Shown piece after piece: positions 44,116-54,205 of a DNA stretch of 64,000 nucleotides (position 1 is its first letter; every line of letters begins with the position of its first letter). Origin of the DNA: Bisporella sp. PMI_857 (lineage: Eukaryota; Ascomycota; Leotiomycetes; Helotiales; Helotiaceae); NCBI GenBank assembly GCA_021307315.1, contig JAJSPD010000098.1, forward strand, positions 84,908 to 148,907. The letters run 5' to 3'. The notes under the pieces were generated by a model that was not told the origin of the DNA, made no database searches, and saw nothing but the letters and a program-made list of their open reading frames with translations. The position numbers were made by a program, and so were the translations under genes.

Positions 44116-44673
44116 AGTTTTTGCGGGATTGTTTGGTGCAAACGTTGTGAGCGAATTGAACAAGTTTCATATTTTTTTACCTCAAGCACAAAGGCAATGT
44201 ACGTGGTACCTAAGGCATCACGCCGGACTTTTACCGAAGTCATATGACGTCTCTTGGAGAGGTAGTGTTCCGGAAGCGGGTTATGGCTCAACACCTGTAT
44301 GTGGTGCTCTCTACGAACCTCCAGCAATTCTATATACTTGCGCACTGCATAGAATTGTCTGCAGAGCTGAAATTGAGTCCGTGGTAGAGCTGTGAGCTGT
44401 TTGCGTGGGTTTTGAAGGATTTGACCCTTTTTGAGGGGTTGAAATTTTTTTTACGCACGGTACAAATCACGGAATAGAACAAATACATAACCCTTTTTCG
44501 AATGCTCGATTGCTTGCGACTACCCGACTACCCGAAAAAGGCCTCTAGAGTCGAGACACGAGAAAGAAGTGTTCCTTTGGTTATACAGACTGCTGCAGAG
44601 AGCCACGGGTCTAGGGGGTAGCGCAAAGAGGTTGGCGCCTGCAAGAAAGACCGTATTTCTGAGGTTTGCCCTA

Positions 44674-44827
44674 CAGTAGGGTGCAAAAAGTGTCGACACC
44701 CCCCCCTTGCTAGCGTGACTGTATATACGCAGTTTCAGCGCTGCAGTTTTTAATATACGCATTTTCACTCCCCTGAAGCAACCGCGCTAGCAAGGGGGGG
44801 GGTGTCGATACTTTTTGCACCCTACTG
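44674..44827. mobile_element. 154-bp pogo/Tc1-type MITE with 42-bp TIRs and TA duplication
   Basis: Starts CAGTAGGGTGCAAAAAGTGT and ends with its inverse (ACTTTTTGCACCCTACTG). The inverted arms run about 42 bp to GCTAGCG, differing by one substitution and the length of a C/G run. TA flanks both ends (44672-44673, 44828-44829), the target site of Tc1/mariner-pogo elements. It has no coding capacity, so it must have moved with a transposase made elsewhere. Very high arm identity suggests recent movement. Confidence 0.9.
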
Positions 44828-45501
44828 TACGGGGTTTTCCCTTAGTGTGTGCTTAGCACAGCGAATGCGCACGCTCCCAAACTTATGCTTGGCAGTTAGG
44901 GAACAACGCTGGCATCGATCTTGTTGGACTTACCCTGGCAAAGTACAAATCATGTTCTGGAAGTGGGTAGGTAGAACTTGATCACACTGTCTTTATCCAA
45001 CAACTCCGCCAAAAACACTAGCTGAGGTATGCCCAACTCCCAGCAGTGGCTCCTCCATCATTGCGAAGTCTCCATAGCCTGCATATTCCCAGCTTGCTAG
45101 AGCGAAGTTATTCTAGATTGGATTGGGGACCCAATCCCCTCCTTCATTTCCTTTATACAAAGTTACGTCTCCAAAAACGCGATAACCTTTGGATTCTCAG
45201 CCATAATATCTATAAAACCAAGAAAATAATAACTCCGGCTGTCGCGAGATACATTTCACTCCCAGCAAGGAGCCACATAGCGCTCCTTGTATATAGCATA
45301 GTGATTTTTCCTCGTCACAAGGAAAGTTGTGCCACAGAAGGAAGTTGTCCCCTGACTAAATTTAACTTCTTAGATTGCAAATTGCAACCTCCAAGGGGGG
45401 CGGAGCAGAATAGAGTCGAGACATGCCCCCATTACCAAATCCGAAGGTGTGGAATAAGCAAGCACGGGCATCACTCGAACATGCAGCCATACTTTGGGTG
45501 T

Positions 45502-45592
45502 TATTTGCAGATCCCCCTTTTTTTACAAGGGTTTTCAGCCACTTTTGTGGTGACTGTTTTTTGCAGGCACCACTTTTCTTTTTACAAGGATT
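45502..45592. repeat. Dispersed hairpin repeat, single unit
   Basis: Same unit as at 33119: AGCCACTTTTGTGGTGACTG, then TTTTTTGCAGGCACCACTTT and ACAAGGA. Lies about 340 bp upstream of family A relic 2. Confidence 0.7.
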
Positions 45593-45925
45593 GTGGATAC
45601 TTTCAATATAATCTATTTGTCAGCGGAGTGCCCGGGAAGGTCGCCGATAGGATATATAGAACTGCTGTCAAAAATGGTCAGGAAAGCTGAACTAAAGTGC
45701 AAGAGCGACCTGACAACTTGCTCGGAGTGGAAAGGAAAGCAGATTATCTGATCTGAGGTCATAGTCTGGCATAAGTATTGTGATGGAAGAAAATTACCTC
45801 CAGTCATAGCGGGCCGCCCTCCTCGGAAGCTTTTCCAAACAAGGAAATTGTGGTAGCTTTCTTGTTGCTTTCCCTGCCGCTAAATTCAATGACACGACGA
45901 GTGCTTTGGTGAAACACCTGAAAAT

Positions 45926-46120
45926 ACAACCCGGAATCAGGTTATCAGTTCTGCAAGAGATGTGGTGAAAGACAAGAGGAAAGAGGCTTTGCTTCGCTCA
46001 AAACGGGAAGTGGATAAAACCGAATTACTTGGGGAAGGTCATGAGATTGGCCTTTATCTTCTTATTGGCAAGCATATGAAAGTTTACCGAGGGAAATAGA
46101 AGGAGGGCAAGGGATTTTTT
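45926..46120 (+). pseudogene. Family A relic 2
   Basis: Plus-strand frame NQVISSARDVVKDKRKEALL, REVDKTELLGEGHEIGLYLL, IGKHMKVYRGK, stop, KEGKGFFHCSRAV. It matches the helix, LYLLIGKKV and GEGTFGC blocks of the intact copies at 31719 and 50511. A TAG sits between the second and third blocks, and the sequence ends early with another stop. The hydrophobic N-terminus is absent. Confidence 0.7.
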
Positions 46121-47373
46121 CATTGCTCTCGTGCGGTTGCTGGTACGGCTCACGGGCAGTAGTAAATGTCGATTGGAATTTGAAATTCGGATGTCCGATA
46201 TTTGTCAACACGCGTAGAGCGTAGTTGACGACACTGAAGGCGTTGAGGTATTCGATTGAATTGGGGCAAATATTTTTGATGTGGAGTTGGAATTTCATAT
46301 CTCAATGCTTTGTGTTTTGCGGCTCCGGCATAGAGCAGGAAGCGGAGAGGGAAATAGGCACAGGATTGGCAACGGGGAATTTCTCCTTGAACTTTTCGTG
46401 TAATTCACAAGGTGAAAGGGTGTGATCTTCTTTAACATACGGAATTAAGTATTGGTTTGTTTGAGCGTTTTGGGAGCTTTTCCGATTTAAATGAAATTCC
46501 GTGCGAAACATCAATTGTGGTATGCCTTGTTGCCAAACTACTGCTAACAGTATGTCGTGGGTTCAGATCACGACTTAAAAAGGCTGTGGTTTTAATGTGA
46601 TGAAATCAACTAGGATGGGTCACGGTTAGCATTCCGGACCCTCCTGCTGCATTCCAGTGGAATGATCTTACCAATAGGGCCACTTACTCCGCCCAAGAAT
46701 TTAGGCTGTCGGCGGCTCTTTTGCAGGGCCCTGAGACCTCAATGAGCCTCTCCAATCCAGAGAATCCACATCTTATGCATCTCGTTGCATTTTGCTCGCT
46801 TTCGCAGACAGCCATTGGTTAGTGTGGAGAAACTATATGCAACTGGGCGAAGATTGAAGAATTGCTTCCTGAATCTCCCTGCCATAGCGATCGAAACTCT
46901 ATACGCTACAGCTGCAATTGGGGGCGATAGATGCGCGGAGTCGGCGGAAATCTAGGGGCTGTGAATTAGAATATCCATTCTTTTTATGGAGGAGAATGTA
47001 AGCTGTGTCGAGATTCGAGATCATATAGAAGACCGTTATATTTCAATGCCTTCAAAATACTTCACCCTCTTATGTATTATGAGACTACTCAGAATTGAGA
47101 AAGCTGAGTCAGGAATTTCGAAGACTACGACAAGTCTACTAGGCCGAATTTTATGCCTTTGCACAGCAGCTGCCTTGTTGACTTTAGCTCACCGACTACA
47201 TTATGCCTGCCGATAAGGGACAGTCCGGCAGAGCCTCAGTATTGAGCACATGAGGCTCGCAACGCCCTCTTAAAGCTCAGTTCAACAACACCTTCCCAAT
47301 CTATTTAAAACATATTACAGTTCCTGAAGTGTCATCGAGAACCAAAGTCTCGTTTTCACGGCTATTCGACAAA
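46121..47373. other. Intergenic with minor coding-like relics
   Basis: A frame at about 46624-46820 (IPDPPAAFQWNDLTNRATYS) looks coding but has no start. A tRNA-like T-arm (GTGGGTTCAGATCAC) occurs near 46556. The 76-codon ATG ORF at 46986 is unsupported. Confidence 0.4.
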
Positions 47374-48204
47374 ATGGATATTCGGGACAAGCTAGATACC
47401 ATTGCAACATTGGCCAATGACAGCAAGTTCAGGCTTCTTTATACCCAAGCCTTGTCAAGCTAACACCTAGTAGTCATCAAGAAGTTACCATCCAAACCTT
47501 CGTCTAGAGTACGATTTTCGGATGATGCATTATTTGATGAAAAAGGATTTCCAACAGAAAGGCTTGGGGAAGTTTTAAGAGGTGTTGGAAATTACATGGT
47601 AGGTTTTTTTTATAGCAGCTATCAACCCAATATTAATAACGAGCAGATTGCCGATTATAAGCCTCAGGAAAGCACTGTAGTCACACCAGCTAAAATGGAA
47701 GAATATTATTCGCGTTACAAGCTTAAGGAAGAGCTTTATGACTTTGTTTGTATGTATTAAGTCTTTGAGTTTTTGACTTCTTGTTTATCGTCTTTAGCAA
47801 TCTTCCATACATGGCCCTATAAGCAAATATCACAGCTGTATAAACGCCTTGGCTGCAAATATTATATGGTTCTAGATGGAAATTCGGCAGTACCTACTCT
47901 ACCAGGCTTGACTTCGTCTGGCCTAGAACGGTGGATAACTATATTTATGTTAGCATGTCCGAAGGAAGAGTCAAAAAGATTTCAGAAAGTGGTTGAGGAT
48001 ATGCCTATTAACGTCAACGGAGTGATATTTCCTGAGCGCTTTCCAAAACAAACATCGCTCCATTTGTTTCCCAAAGAACCCAATCAAGGCTGGGTGGATA
48101 TACTTGGAAGTCTGTCGATTCCTAAACCAACAAAAGCCATACCACTGGAACGAGAGCGAAAGCCTTACACTGCCCTGCCTGGTGAGGGTAAGGTTCATAT
48201 CTAG
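47374..48204 (+). CDS. DUF7514-type fungal protein, 228 aa
   Basis: Exons 47374-47422, 47471-47598, 47647-47749, 47798-48204. Intron 1 is a 48-nt GC-AG intron (GCAAGTTCAGG...GCTAACACCTAG); introns 2 and 3 are 48-nt GT-AG. Without intron 1 a TAA ends the frame after 29 codons. The protein has LFDEKGFPTERLGEVLRGVG, VVTPAKMEEYYSRYKL, KQISQLYKRLGCKYYMV, LERWITIFMLACPKEESKRF, VEDMPINVNGVIFPERFPKQ and SLHLFPKEPN. These match a fungal domain I know as DUF7514 (usually GFERWMT..., DMPI..., ERFPKEISR-LFP). Family function unknown. The N-terminal region is shorter than usual. Confidence 0.75.
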
Positions 48205-49607
48205 TCTGACAAAGTGAAAACCCACAAAGCTGGAGATGGATTCAGAACGCACACGCATTGAAGCTGGATTTGAGAGTGTGCTTGCTTTTTCTTTTTCCTC
48301 GAAGATGTGCAAAAACTTAGTTATTTTCTTTAGCTGGAGACTGGTGACGGAATGTGCTACTTCTTTGTATTACTTGTGTTCCGACTGAATATCTATGGCG
48401 AAATATGGATGGAATCTTTCTTTAACAGTAGTTACCCTCACTTAGCATGTAGATATAATTTGCATACAAACATAATCACCCATCCATAAATGTTACATTG
48501 TGGTTCTAGTGCATACCACTCCGTCATGGTTTCTCAGGCTTATAGCCTTTCTGTCTTGAAGCTTACATGCGCTAACTTTATAGGCTTTGTGGGCTGTCAG
48601 GGACGTGTTAGGGTACTTGCAATACCGTAACTTCGTTCGGCTTTAGGCTGTAAAACTGTCCCATAGCTGCCTCTCTCCCTACATGTAGCCTACCTTGTCT
48701 GTTGAGCTTCGGCTGCTCTTGGCAGCAGAGGGGAGAGCCACCACTTTTGATAAGACTTTCTTACAAAAGCGGTCTGTTCTGTGTTAGTTTCGGCCTGGGG
48801 GCGGTCGGCATAGGGGGTCATTCCAGCGCTGTGGTAGCCCTGAGAAGTGCGGCACGCCTACTGGAAGTTGTTACTGCCTCGGGCTTGAGCTGCGCTGATG
48901 CCTACAGGTTATCCTGTTCCAGAGGGCGTTACTGCTTCCTTGGTGGTGTGGTTAGAAGTGATTCCCTGTCATCCTAAGCAAGGTAGCTAGTAACAACAAT
49001 CCTTTCCCCTTTCCCTTTGTATCCCTATATTGCTTAACTTTAGCTGGTTTAGCATCTTCTACAGCCCTGAACTTGGAACTGAATACCCGGCCGGGATACT
49101 GAATACTGTCAAAATATGGTTCACCTTATATATCGATTCTCCCAAACCCCGCCTCCCAAGCTCCTCCTCTAAACTAAGCACTTGCAGAATTCTTTTATTT
49201 CCGTATGATTATTTCGAATATCGGCTTGCAGGGTTTGGCTCCCTATACTAGACTGCTTTTTTGTGGTGACTGTTATTTGCAGACACCACTTTTTTGGCGA
49301 CTGTTATTTGCGAACACCTTACAGGGATATAAAGCCACCAGTTACCCAAAGGATTGAAACAGCGTCAACCAATTCGATAGTTGACTTGCCGTAAAGCTTC
49401 CATACCTTCCTGTTGGCAGTCAGCTGTGCATTTCGGAAACCATCCTTATGTTTTGGCATGGTTGGAAAGGAAGGCGCCATAGGTCATTGACTCAAATGAT
49501 GAGCAAGCATGCTACATGGGCTTGGCTAAAAGAATCTCTGCACAAGATATAAGCTCCTATGTTTTCCGCCCGACTTGTATGGTAGAGCTAATTATGAAAG
49601 ATTGATA
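48205..49607. other. Intergenic with one hairpin repeat
   Basis: No gene. The hairpin repeat at 49258-49345 precedes family B copy 2. The 91-codon ORF at 48702 starts without ATG and is unsupported. Confidence 0.5.
49258..49345. repeat. Dispersed hairpin repeat
   Basis: TTGTGGTGACTGTTATTTGC, AGACACCACTTTTTTGGCGA, CTGTTATTTGCGAACACC, ACAGGGATATAAAGCCACC. About 260 bp upstream of family B copy 2. Confidence 0.75.
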
Positions 49608-50299
49608 ATGCATAAAATATGGTCGAGTTCTCTTTTACCCACGCTTGACTTTATTCAGCCAGGCATGCAGATATATTGGCACTTTGCTTTATTTAAATAC
49701 ATGGACACGCACGCGCCGGTCATGATAAACACCTCGTTGTTGACAGGTATCCAAAGAGGTGAAGTCACTAAGAAAGGCGAAGGACCTGAAAGAGACAATG
49801 GGCAGTCTCAGAAGCTACTTTCTCGTGTTGTGGAGGAAAATTGTTGGATTGGAGAAGATTCTATTTGGCAAGATGAAGAATCTGTTTTGTAAGAGTTGAT
49901 ATTAATTATATTTTACTAAAAATCTAACACAATTGATTTAGGTTTGTAACTATCTTTAAGGATCAGGTTACAGCACCAGGCCTTATCAATTTTGATAGTA
50001 TTATTTCTGAGCTTCAAGACTTCGCACGGCAAGCAGAAAATGAAGCACATAAAATAGCGAACAATGATGGCGCCCTTGCTGTGCATCTAGAAAGAGCTGA
50101 TCAAGAGATTCGAGATGTAGCTTGTATGCTTTTTCACAATTATTGGTTTGGTGAAAGCTGCAAGCTCTTGTTTTTGCTTCCATCAGATTTCGGCGCAGAT
50201 TTGAGACGGTGCTATCATAAGGCTCAATGGAGCTTGTCTCTTCGCAATCTTGCAATTGACTATAACGATAAAGCCTCCATCAAATTCAATGTGTGCTAG
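49608..50299 (+). CDS. Family B protein, copy 2, 212 aa
   Basis: Exon 1 49608-49888 from ATG MHKIWSSSLLPTLDFIQPGM, 53-nt intron (GTAAGA...TCTAACACAATTGATTTAG), exon 2 49942-50299. Aligns with the gene at 34081 over its length: VMINTSLLTGIQRGEVTKKG, intron at the same position and phase, LFVTIFKDQ, SIISELQDFARQ, ADQEIRDVACMLFHNYWFGE, CYHKAQWSLSLRNLA. Weakly hydrophobic at the exon junction compared with copy 1. Ends 211 bp from the stop of the convergent family A copy 2, so the pair is tail-to-tail here while copy 1 is head-to-head. Confidence 0.7.
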
Positions 50300-50510
50300 T
50301 CTGTTACACAAAATGTCTCATGTATTTAAGAAATGAGAAAAGAGAAGTTAGGTGATAGCCAAATAAAAGTCTTGATTTTGTCAACAATATGACAAGAATT
50401 TGAGCTGGGAAACTTGTTCAAAAAAAATTGAACGCACAAGAACTGCTATAGCAAACGCCGGACTAACTTCCCTCCCCCTCCCCCCTGCCCCAATTCATAT
50501 ATTCTCAAAG

Positions 50511-51473
50511 TCACTGGTGGTCCGAAGTGTTCTTGATGCGGTTCCCATTTGCATCCAAGACAAACATTCTCCACAAGCGTTGAGCAAAATCAGACTTAGA
50601 AAAATTCAGCATTGTCACACCCATGATATCGTCCTTCTTTGTGACCCATCCCATGTAAGAACCACTTGTCAAATCACTACAGCCAAAAATTCCTTTGCCC
50701 CTATTGATCCATTTATCTTCGAACTTTTCTTGGACTTCCACATAATCACCTATGCGATAGTAAAGATAAAGTGTATAATAATCCTCGACGAACGTATTTT
50801 TCTCTTCCACTGCATATTTTATGCAAGAAGCAACGTTTTCTATTTCAGTTTCCAACACTTTTTTCGCAGTAGCGATAATAATGTCCTTGGTTTTATTCTC
50901 TAGCTCAGATAAGCGCTGAAACTCGCGAAGTATGTCTGTCGCATAGAACCATCCTTGGTTTATTCGAGTTGGAAGTTGACACTCTCGAATTATAGAGCCA
51001 GGTAAGTATACTGCATAAAGTCCAGAACGAACCTCTGCAGAGCTTTCAATCGAGTTTCCTCCCAATTCGGTTGATATCTCTCTTGGAACTGGTTCGAGAC
51101 TGAAATCAGAATAGCCGCTTAGAGGATATAGTACTTTTCCCCATGATCTCCGTTGCTGTGGTACTGGTGGTGGTACTGGTGGTCGTAATGACTTTGCTTG
51201 AGATTTTGGTGCTAATGGTTGTAATGCCGTTGCTTGAGATTGCAATGCCGTTGCTTGAGATTGCAATGCCGTTGCTTGAGATTGTAATGCCGTTTCTTGA
51301 GATTGCGGTGCTGGTAGTTGCAATGCCGTTGCTTGGGATTGTGGCGGCGCTGCGGCCAGTGGTAGTAGTCGTTTCCAGGCCAATGCTATCACTAGGCCTA
51401 CAGCTACGCCTACAGTTTGGCTTACAGCTACCCCTGGCATGAATAATAGAAAGAAAACTAGTAGTGCGTCCAT
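50511..51473 (-). CDS. Family A protein, copy 2 (membrane-anchored, repeat-bearing), 320 aa
   Basis: Single exon from ATG MDALLVFFLLFMPGVAVSQT. Two hydrophobic stretches in the first 40 residues (VFFLLFMPGVAV; GVAVGLVIALAW) suggest a signal peptide or hairpin anchor. Then seven-residue tandem repeats (SQATALQ, about five copies, residues 48-85; 21-bp DNA repeats) and a Pro-rich stretch. The conserved domain matches copy 1: EDYYTLYLYYRIGDYVEV, NRGKGIFGCSDLTSGSYMGW, LNFSKSDFAQRLWRMF. The repeats of copies 1 and 2 lie at the same place but have unrelated sequence, so they arose independently. Confidence 0.75.
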   Translation of the reverse strand: MDALLVFFLLFMPGVAVSQTVGVAVGLVIALAWKRLLPLAAAPPQSQATALQLPAPQSQETALQSQATALQSQATALQSQATALQPLAPKSQAKSLRPPVPPPVPQQRRSWGKVLYPLSGYSDFSLEPVPREISTELGGNSIESSAEVRSGLYAVYLPGSIIRECQLPTRINQGWFYATDILREFQRLSELENKTKDIIIATAKKVLETEIENVASCIKYAVEEKNTFVEDYYTLYLYYRIGDYVEVQEKFEDKWINRGKGIFGCSDLTSGSYMGWVTKKDDIMGVTMLNFSKSDFAQRLWRMFVLDANGNRIKNTSDHQ

Positions 51474-51883
51474 TGTGCTGCCACAAGTATTAGTTTAATC
51501 AAGAAGAAGTTGTTAGGAAGTCTGAAAAGCAAGAGACCATATGCGAAGAAGCTCTTTCTTGTAATGATTGTGGCGTCATTCTTTTCCTCGCTGATTAGTC
51601 TTCGTGTTATTGAACTTAGGGCAGGGTACATTCTATGTAACATTAAGTAGCGCTTTACACCCAATTAAAGCTGGCAAGGTCATGGGCTGCTTTTTCTCTG
51701 GAGCATCTACAATTTCCCTGTTTGGAAAAGCTTCCGGGGAGGTTTTTTATGAGATGCAAATATAACAAGGCTTCTACATACCTCCACTGGACCACTGGTG
51801 GGAATGTTCCTTAGGCCTGGCTCCAACCTGCAACAGATTAGATAATCCACTTTCCTTGCCCCTCAGTTGGTCGCTCTTGCATA

Positions 51884-51912
51884 ATTATAATAATTATTAT
51901 TATTATTATTGG
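51884..51912. repeat. ATT/TAA trinucleotide microsatellite
   Basis: TAATTATAATAATTATTATT ATTATTATT-type run followed by GGCATACTC. Confidence 0.85.
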
Positions 51913-52083
51913 CATACTCGTAGACAGTCACTAATGGAGAGTACTTATTACGTTAGTTAAAAAGATAGGGAGATTAGGGAGATTTTGGATTGTTATGTGG
52001 CAAAGAGACTTTTATTTTGCATTTATTTAACTAAATGATTGGAGGTTTTTTGGTCAGTGGTTATGTCCTATTGCCATTTCAAT

Positions 52084-52206
52084 TAAGATGCCACCTTCGT
52101 GGTCACTATTTTGGCAGACACCACTTTTTTTTTACAAGGATAAAAGCTATTTTTTGTGGTGACTGTTTTTTGCGGATACCACTTTATTACAGGGAGTAAA
52201 AGCCAC
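52084..52206. repeat. Dispersed hairpin repeat, two units
   Basis: CCTTCGTGGTCACTATTTTG, CAGACACCACTTTTTTTT, ACAAGGATAAAAGC; then TTGTGGTGACTGTTTTTTGC, GGATACCACTTTATTACAGG. About 610 bp upstream of family A copy 2. Confidence 0.75.
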
Positions 52207-53052
52207 CTCCGTGCGTAGAGCTTCCACATCCTCCTGTTGTCAGTGGCAGGGGAAATCTGTGACCTAGTGGTAGACGGGAGCTTTCCCCAGTGGTTGCCTC
52301 ACAATAGCGGGCTTCGACTTCAATGGTTTTGGTTTGATTTCAGAACAATAATATGGGCTTTGGTAATACCACCAGGAATAAGGTAATGACTGCCGCATGA
52401 GGGTTAACCCCGCCTTCACCTTTTAGTTTCCTTGCTCTGTTGCAAGGACTGTAAGAGGAGCCTTCAGCTTACATTCACGGCTTCACATAGCTTTGGTTCT
52501 GGCGAGCTATTTTGCGATAGCTGCTGGTGAGATGTAGAATCAGAAGGAGATTTGGTATCACGCATATTACTAGTCCAGGCCGCTGGTGTAGATTGATACT
52601 TGGATTTAATTCGTATATTAAATGAAATTTGCACTCCCGCAGCTTCTTTCTCGATAGTATAGCATTCTCTAAAGTGAAACAAAGAACATACGATTGAATG
52701 CTCATTTACACCTCACTTTTGCCTCTGTCCACATTATAGTAAGACAGAGCGCTGTGTTAAAGGGAAGCGGGATGACTTGAAATTTGTCGCTCCAGACACA
52801 TGTTCGTGGGCTATAGGAAAGTTTGCAGGAGCAGCCCGGGGAGGGAGAGGCTACATCACAAGGCTATGGTAAACTAGGTCATAGCGCATGGGGAGGCCGG
52901 TCTTTGCTTCTATCAAGATCACTTTCGATTTTTGAGAACAAGTTACATCCAGATACACCTACAAGATCCATTGCGACCCCATACTGAATCAGCTTTAATC
53001 CTACGACTCATTGTTGCTACGACAGACGCTCTAAGATTCCGCAGCTTGGTAG

Positions 53053-53708
53053 ATGGAATATCCAGAGCCAGTGCCAGGTGAGTACAACGTGCAAGGACAT
53101 ATTCAAGGTGGATATACAGTGGCATCCACTACAGTTGCACCAGAACGACCCTTTCTCACAATTGAGTACTATTCCAGGTCAGGAGAGCTACAAGGAGCAT
53201 GGATGGCAACTACAGCAGTTGTTTCCAGCGAACTCTCAGATGGCGTAACTGTGAAAACAGAACGGGGATCTAGATCCACGCAGCAGATGAACAAGCAGAT
53301 CAGTTATGGCCATCTTATGAACCAACAAGTTGCCTGTCCAACTGCACCACCAGTATCAAACCAAGAACAGCTACAATTGCCAGAGCCTACTCATGTCAAC
53401 GCTAAACAATATGCTTGAATATTGAAACGTCGCGTAGCAAGGAAAAATTCGAAAAGGCGCGAAAGGTTACAACAACAGCTCGATCAAGGTACCGGCATGA
53501 AAGCAGACATAGGCACGCAAGTTCCAGACCTAGAGGGGAGGATGGAAGATTCTTGAAAGCTGGGGAAATAAAATAAATGGAAGAAGATAGTAGAGGGAAG
53601 GACGACAAGCCTCAGGAGATGCCAGCAGAAGGACCAAAACGAAAAGCCGATGCAGAGACGTCTGCATCCAACAAGAAGGCAAAGGCTGATGCTCCTCGAA
53701 ATAGATGA
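53053..53708 (+). pseudogene. HapB / NF-YA (CCAAT-binding factor subunit B) pseudogene
   Basis: The first 121 codons are open: MEYPEPVPGEYNVQGHIQGG, YTVAS, then PEPTHVNAKQYA. This is the HapB N-terminus leading into the CBF-B core (VNAKQ). A TGA then replaces a codon in the core (consistent with CGA to TGA), followed by ILKRRVAR, and a one-base shift leads to KARKVTTTARSRYRHESRHR, HASSRPRGEDGRFLKAGE. These are the HapC/E-interaction helix and the DNA-contacting RHxSRHxHAxxRPRGxxGRF motif. A Lys/Ala-rich tail (GPKRKADAETSASNKKAKAD) also resembles HapB ends. The intact gene should lie elsewhere. If transcribed, it could make only a truncated protein without DNA binding. Confidence 0.85.
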
Positions 53709-54205
53709 GGGTAGTGCGCGTGATGGCGGTTGTGCTGTGCATAGGGGGAGGCTGCTTCTGCGAAAACATGAAGATGGTATTGTATTTTATTTGCTTTGTT
53801 GATTTCTTGTCATGGTCTCTGAAATTTTTGATCTAGCTGCCACTGTTGGTCGTAGTCTCCATAAATGGCAGCTACCGTGTGATCTCCATGCTGCTTTCCC
53901 CTCCTGAGTGCTCTTCCCCCTCATGCCATTAACGTTCCAAAACTGTATACGTGGCATGCTTACTTTTACTTCAAACTAGAGCGTATTTTGAGACATTGAA
54001 ATATAATGAGAGGCAAATATCACATTTTGCATTCCCATGACGTTGTTGTGCCCCCACCGTGTGACGGTGGTCATCTGTATAGTTTGCAGAGATCGGCAAA
54101 GCAATACTTTTATTAGGATTCTGTTGTTTGCATATATGGGTGCCCTCTCTTCCCCCAACAACTTATTTACATCCCATCCTCAATTTCTGACGCGGTCATG
54201 ACCAA
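53709..54205. other. Intergenic, nothing recognised
   Basis: Short spacer after the HapB pseudogene. No repeats or ORFs of note. Confidence 0.5.

Larger units (their letters stand above)
44116..45901. other. Intergenic, contains MITE and hairpin repeat
   Basis: A minus-strand open frame (44097-44395) has coding-like composition (RKYIELLEVRREHHIQVLSH) but no recognised partner. MITE at 44674-44827 and hairpin repeat at 45502-45592 are listed separately. The 45046-45690 open frame has no ATG and crosses the repeat, so it is left out. Confidence 0.5.
51474..53052. other. Intergenic with hairpin repeats and microsatellite
   Basis: Contains (TAA/ATT)n at about 51884-51912, hairpin repeats at 52084-52206, and a SINE/tRNA-like stretch near 52258-52330 (GACCTAGTGGTAGAC, then GGCTTCGACTTC). 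No gene supported. Confidence 0.5.

Noticed and set aside
45046..45690. 214-codon plus-strand open frame
   Set aside because: Begins at GTG, crosses a dispersed hairpin repeat and has no domain or splice support.
48702..48977. 91-codon open frame
   Set aside because: No ATG and no recognisable features.
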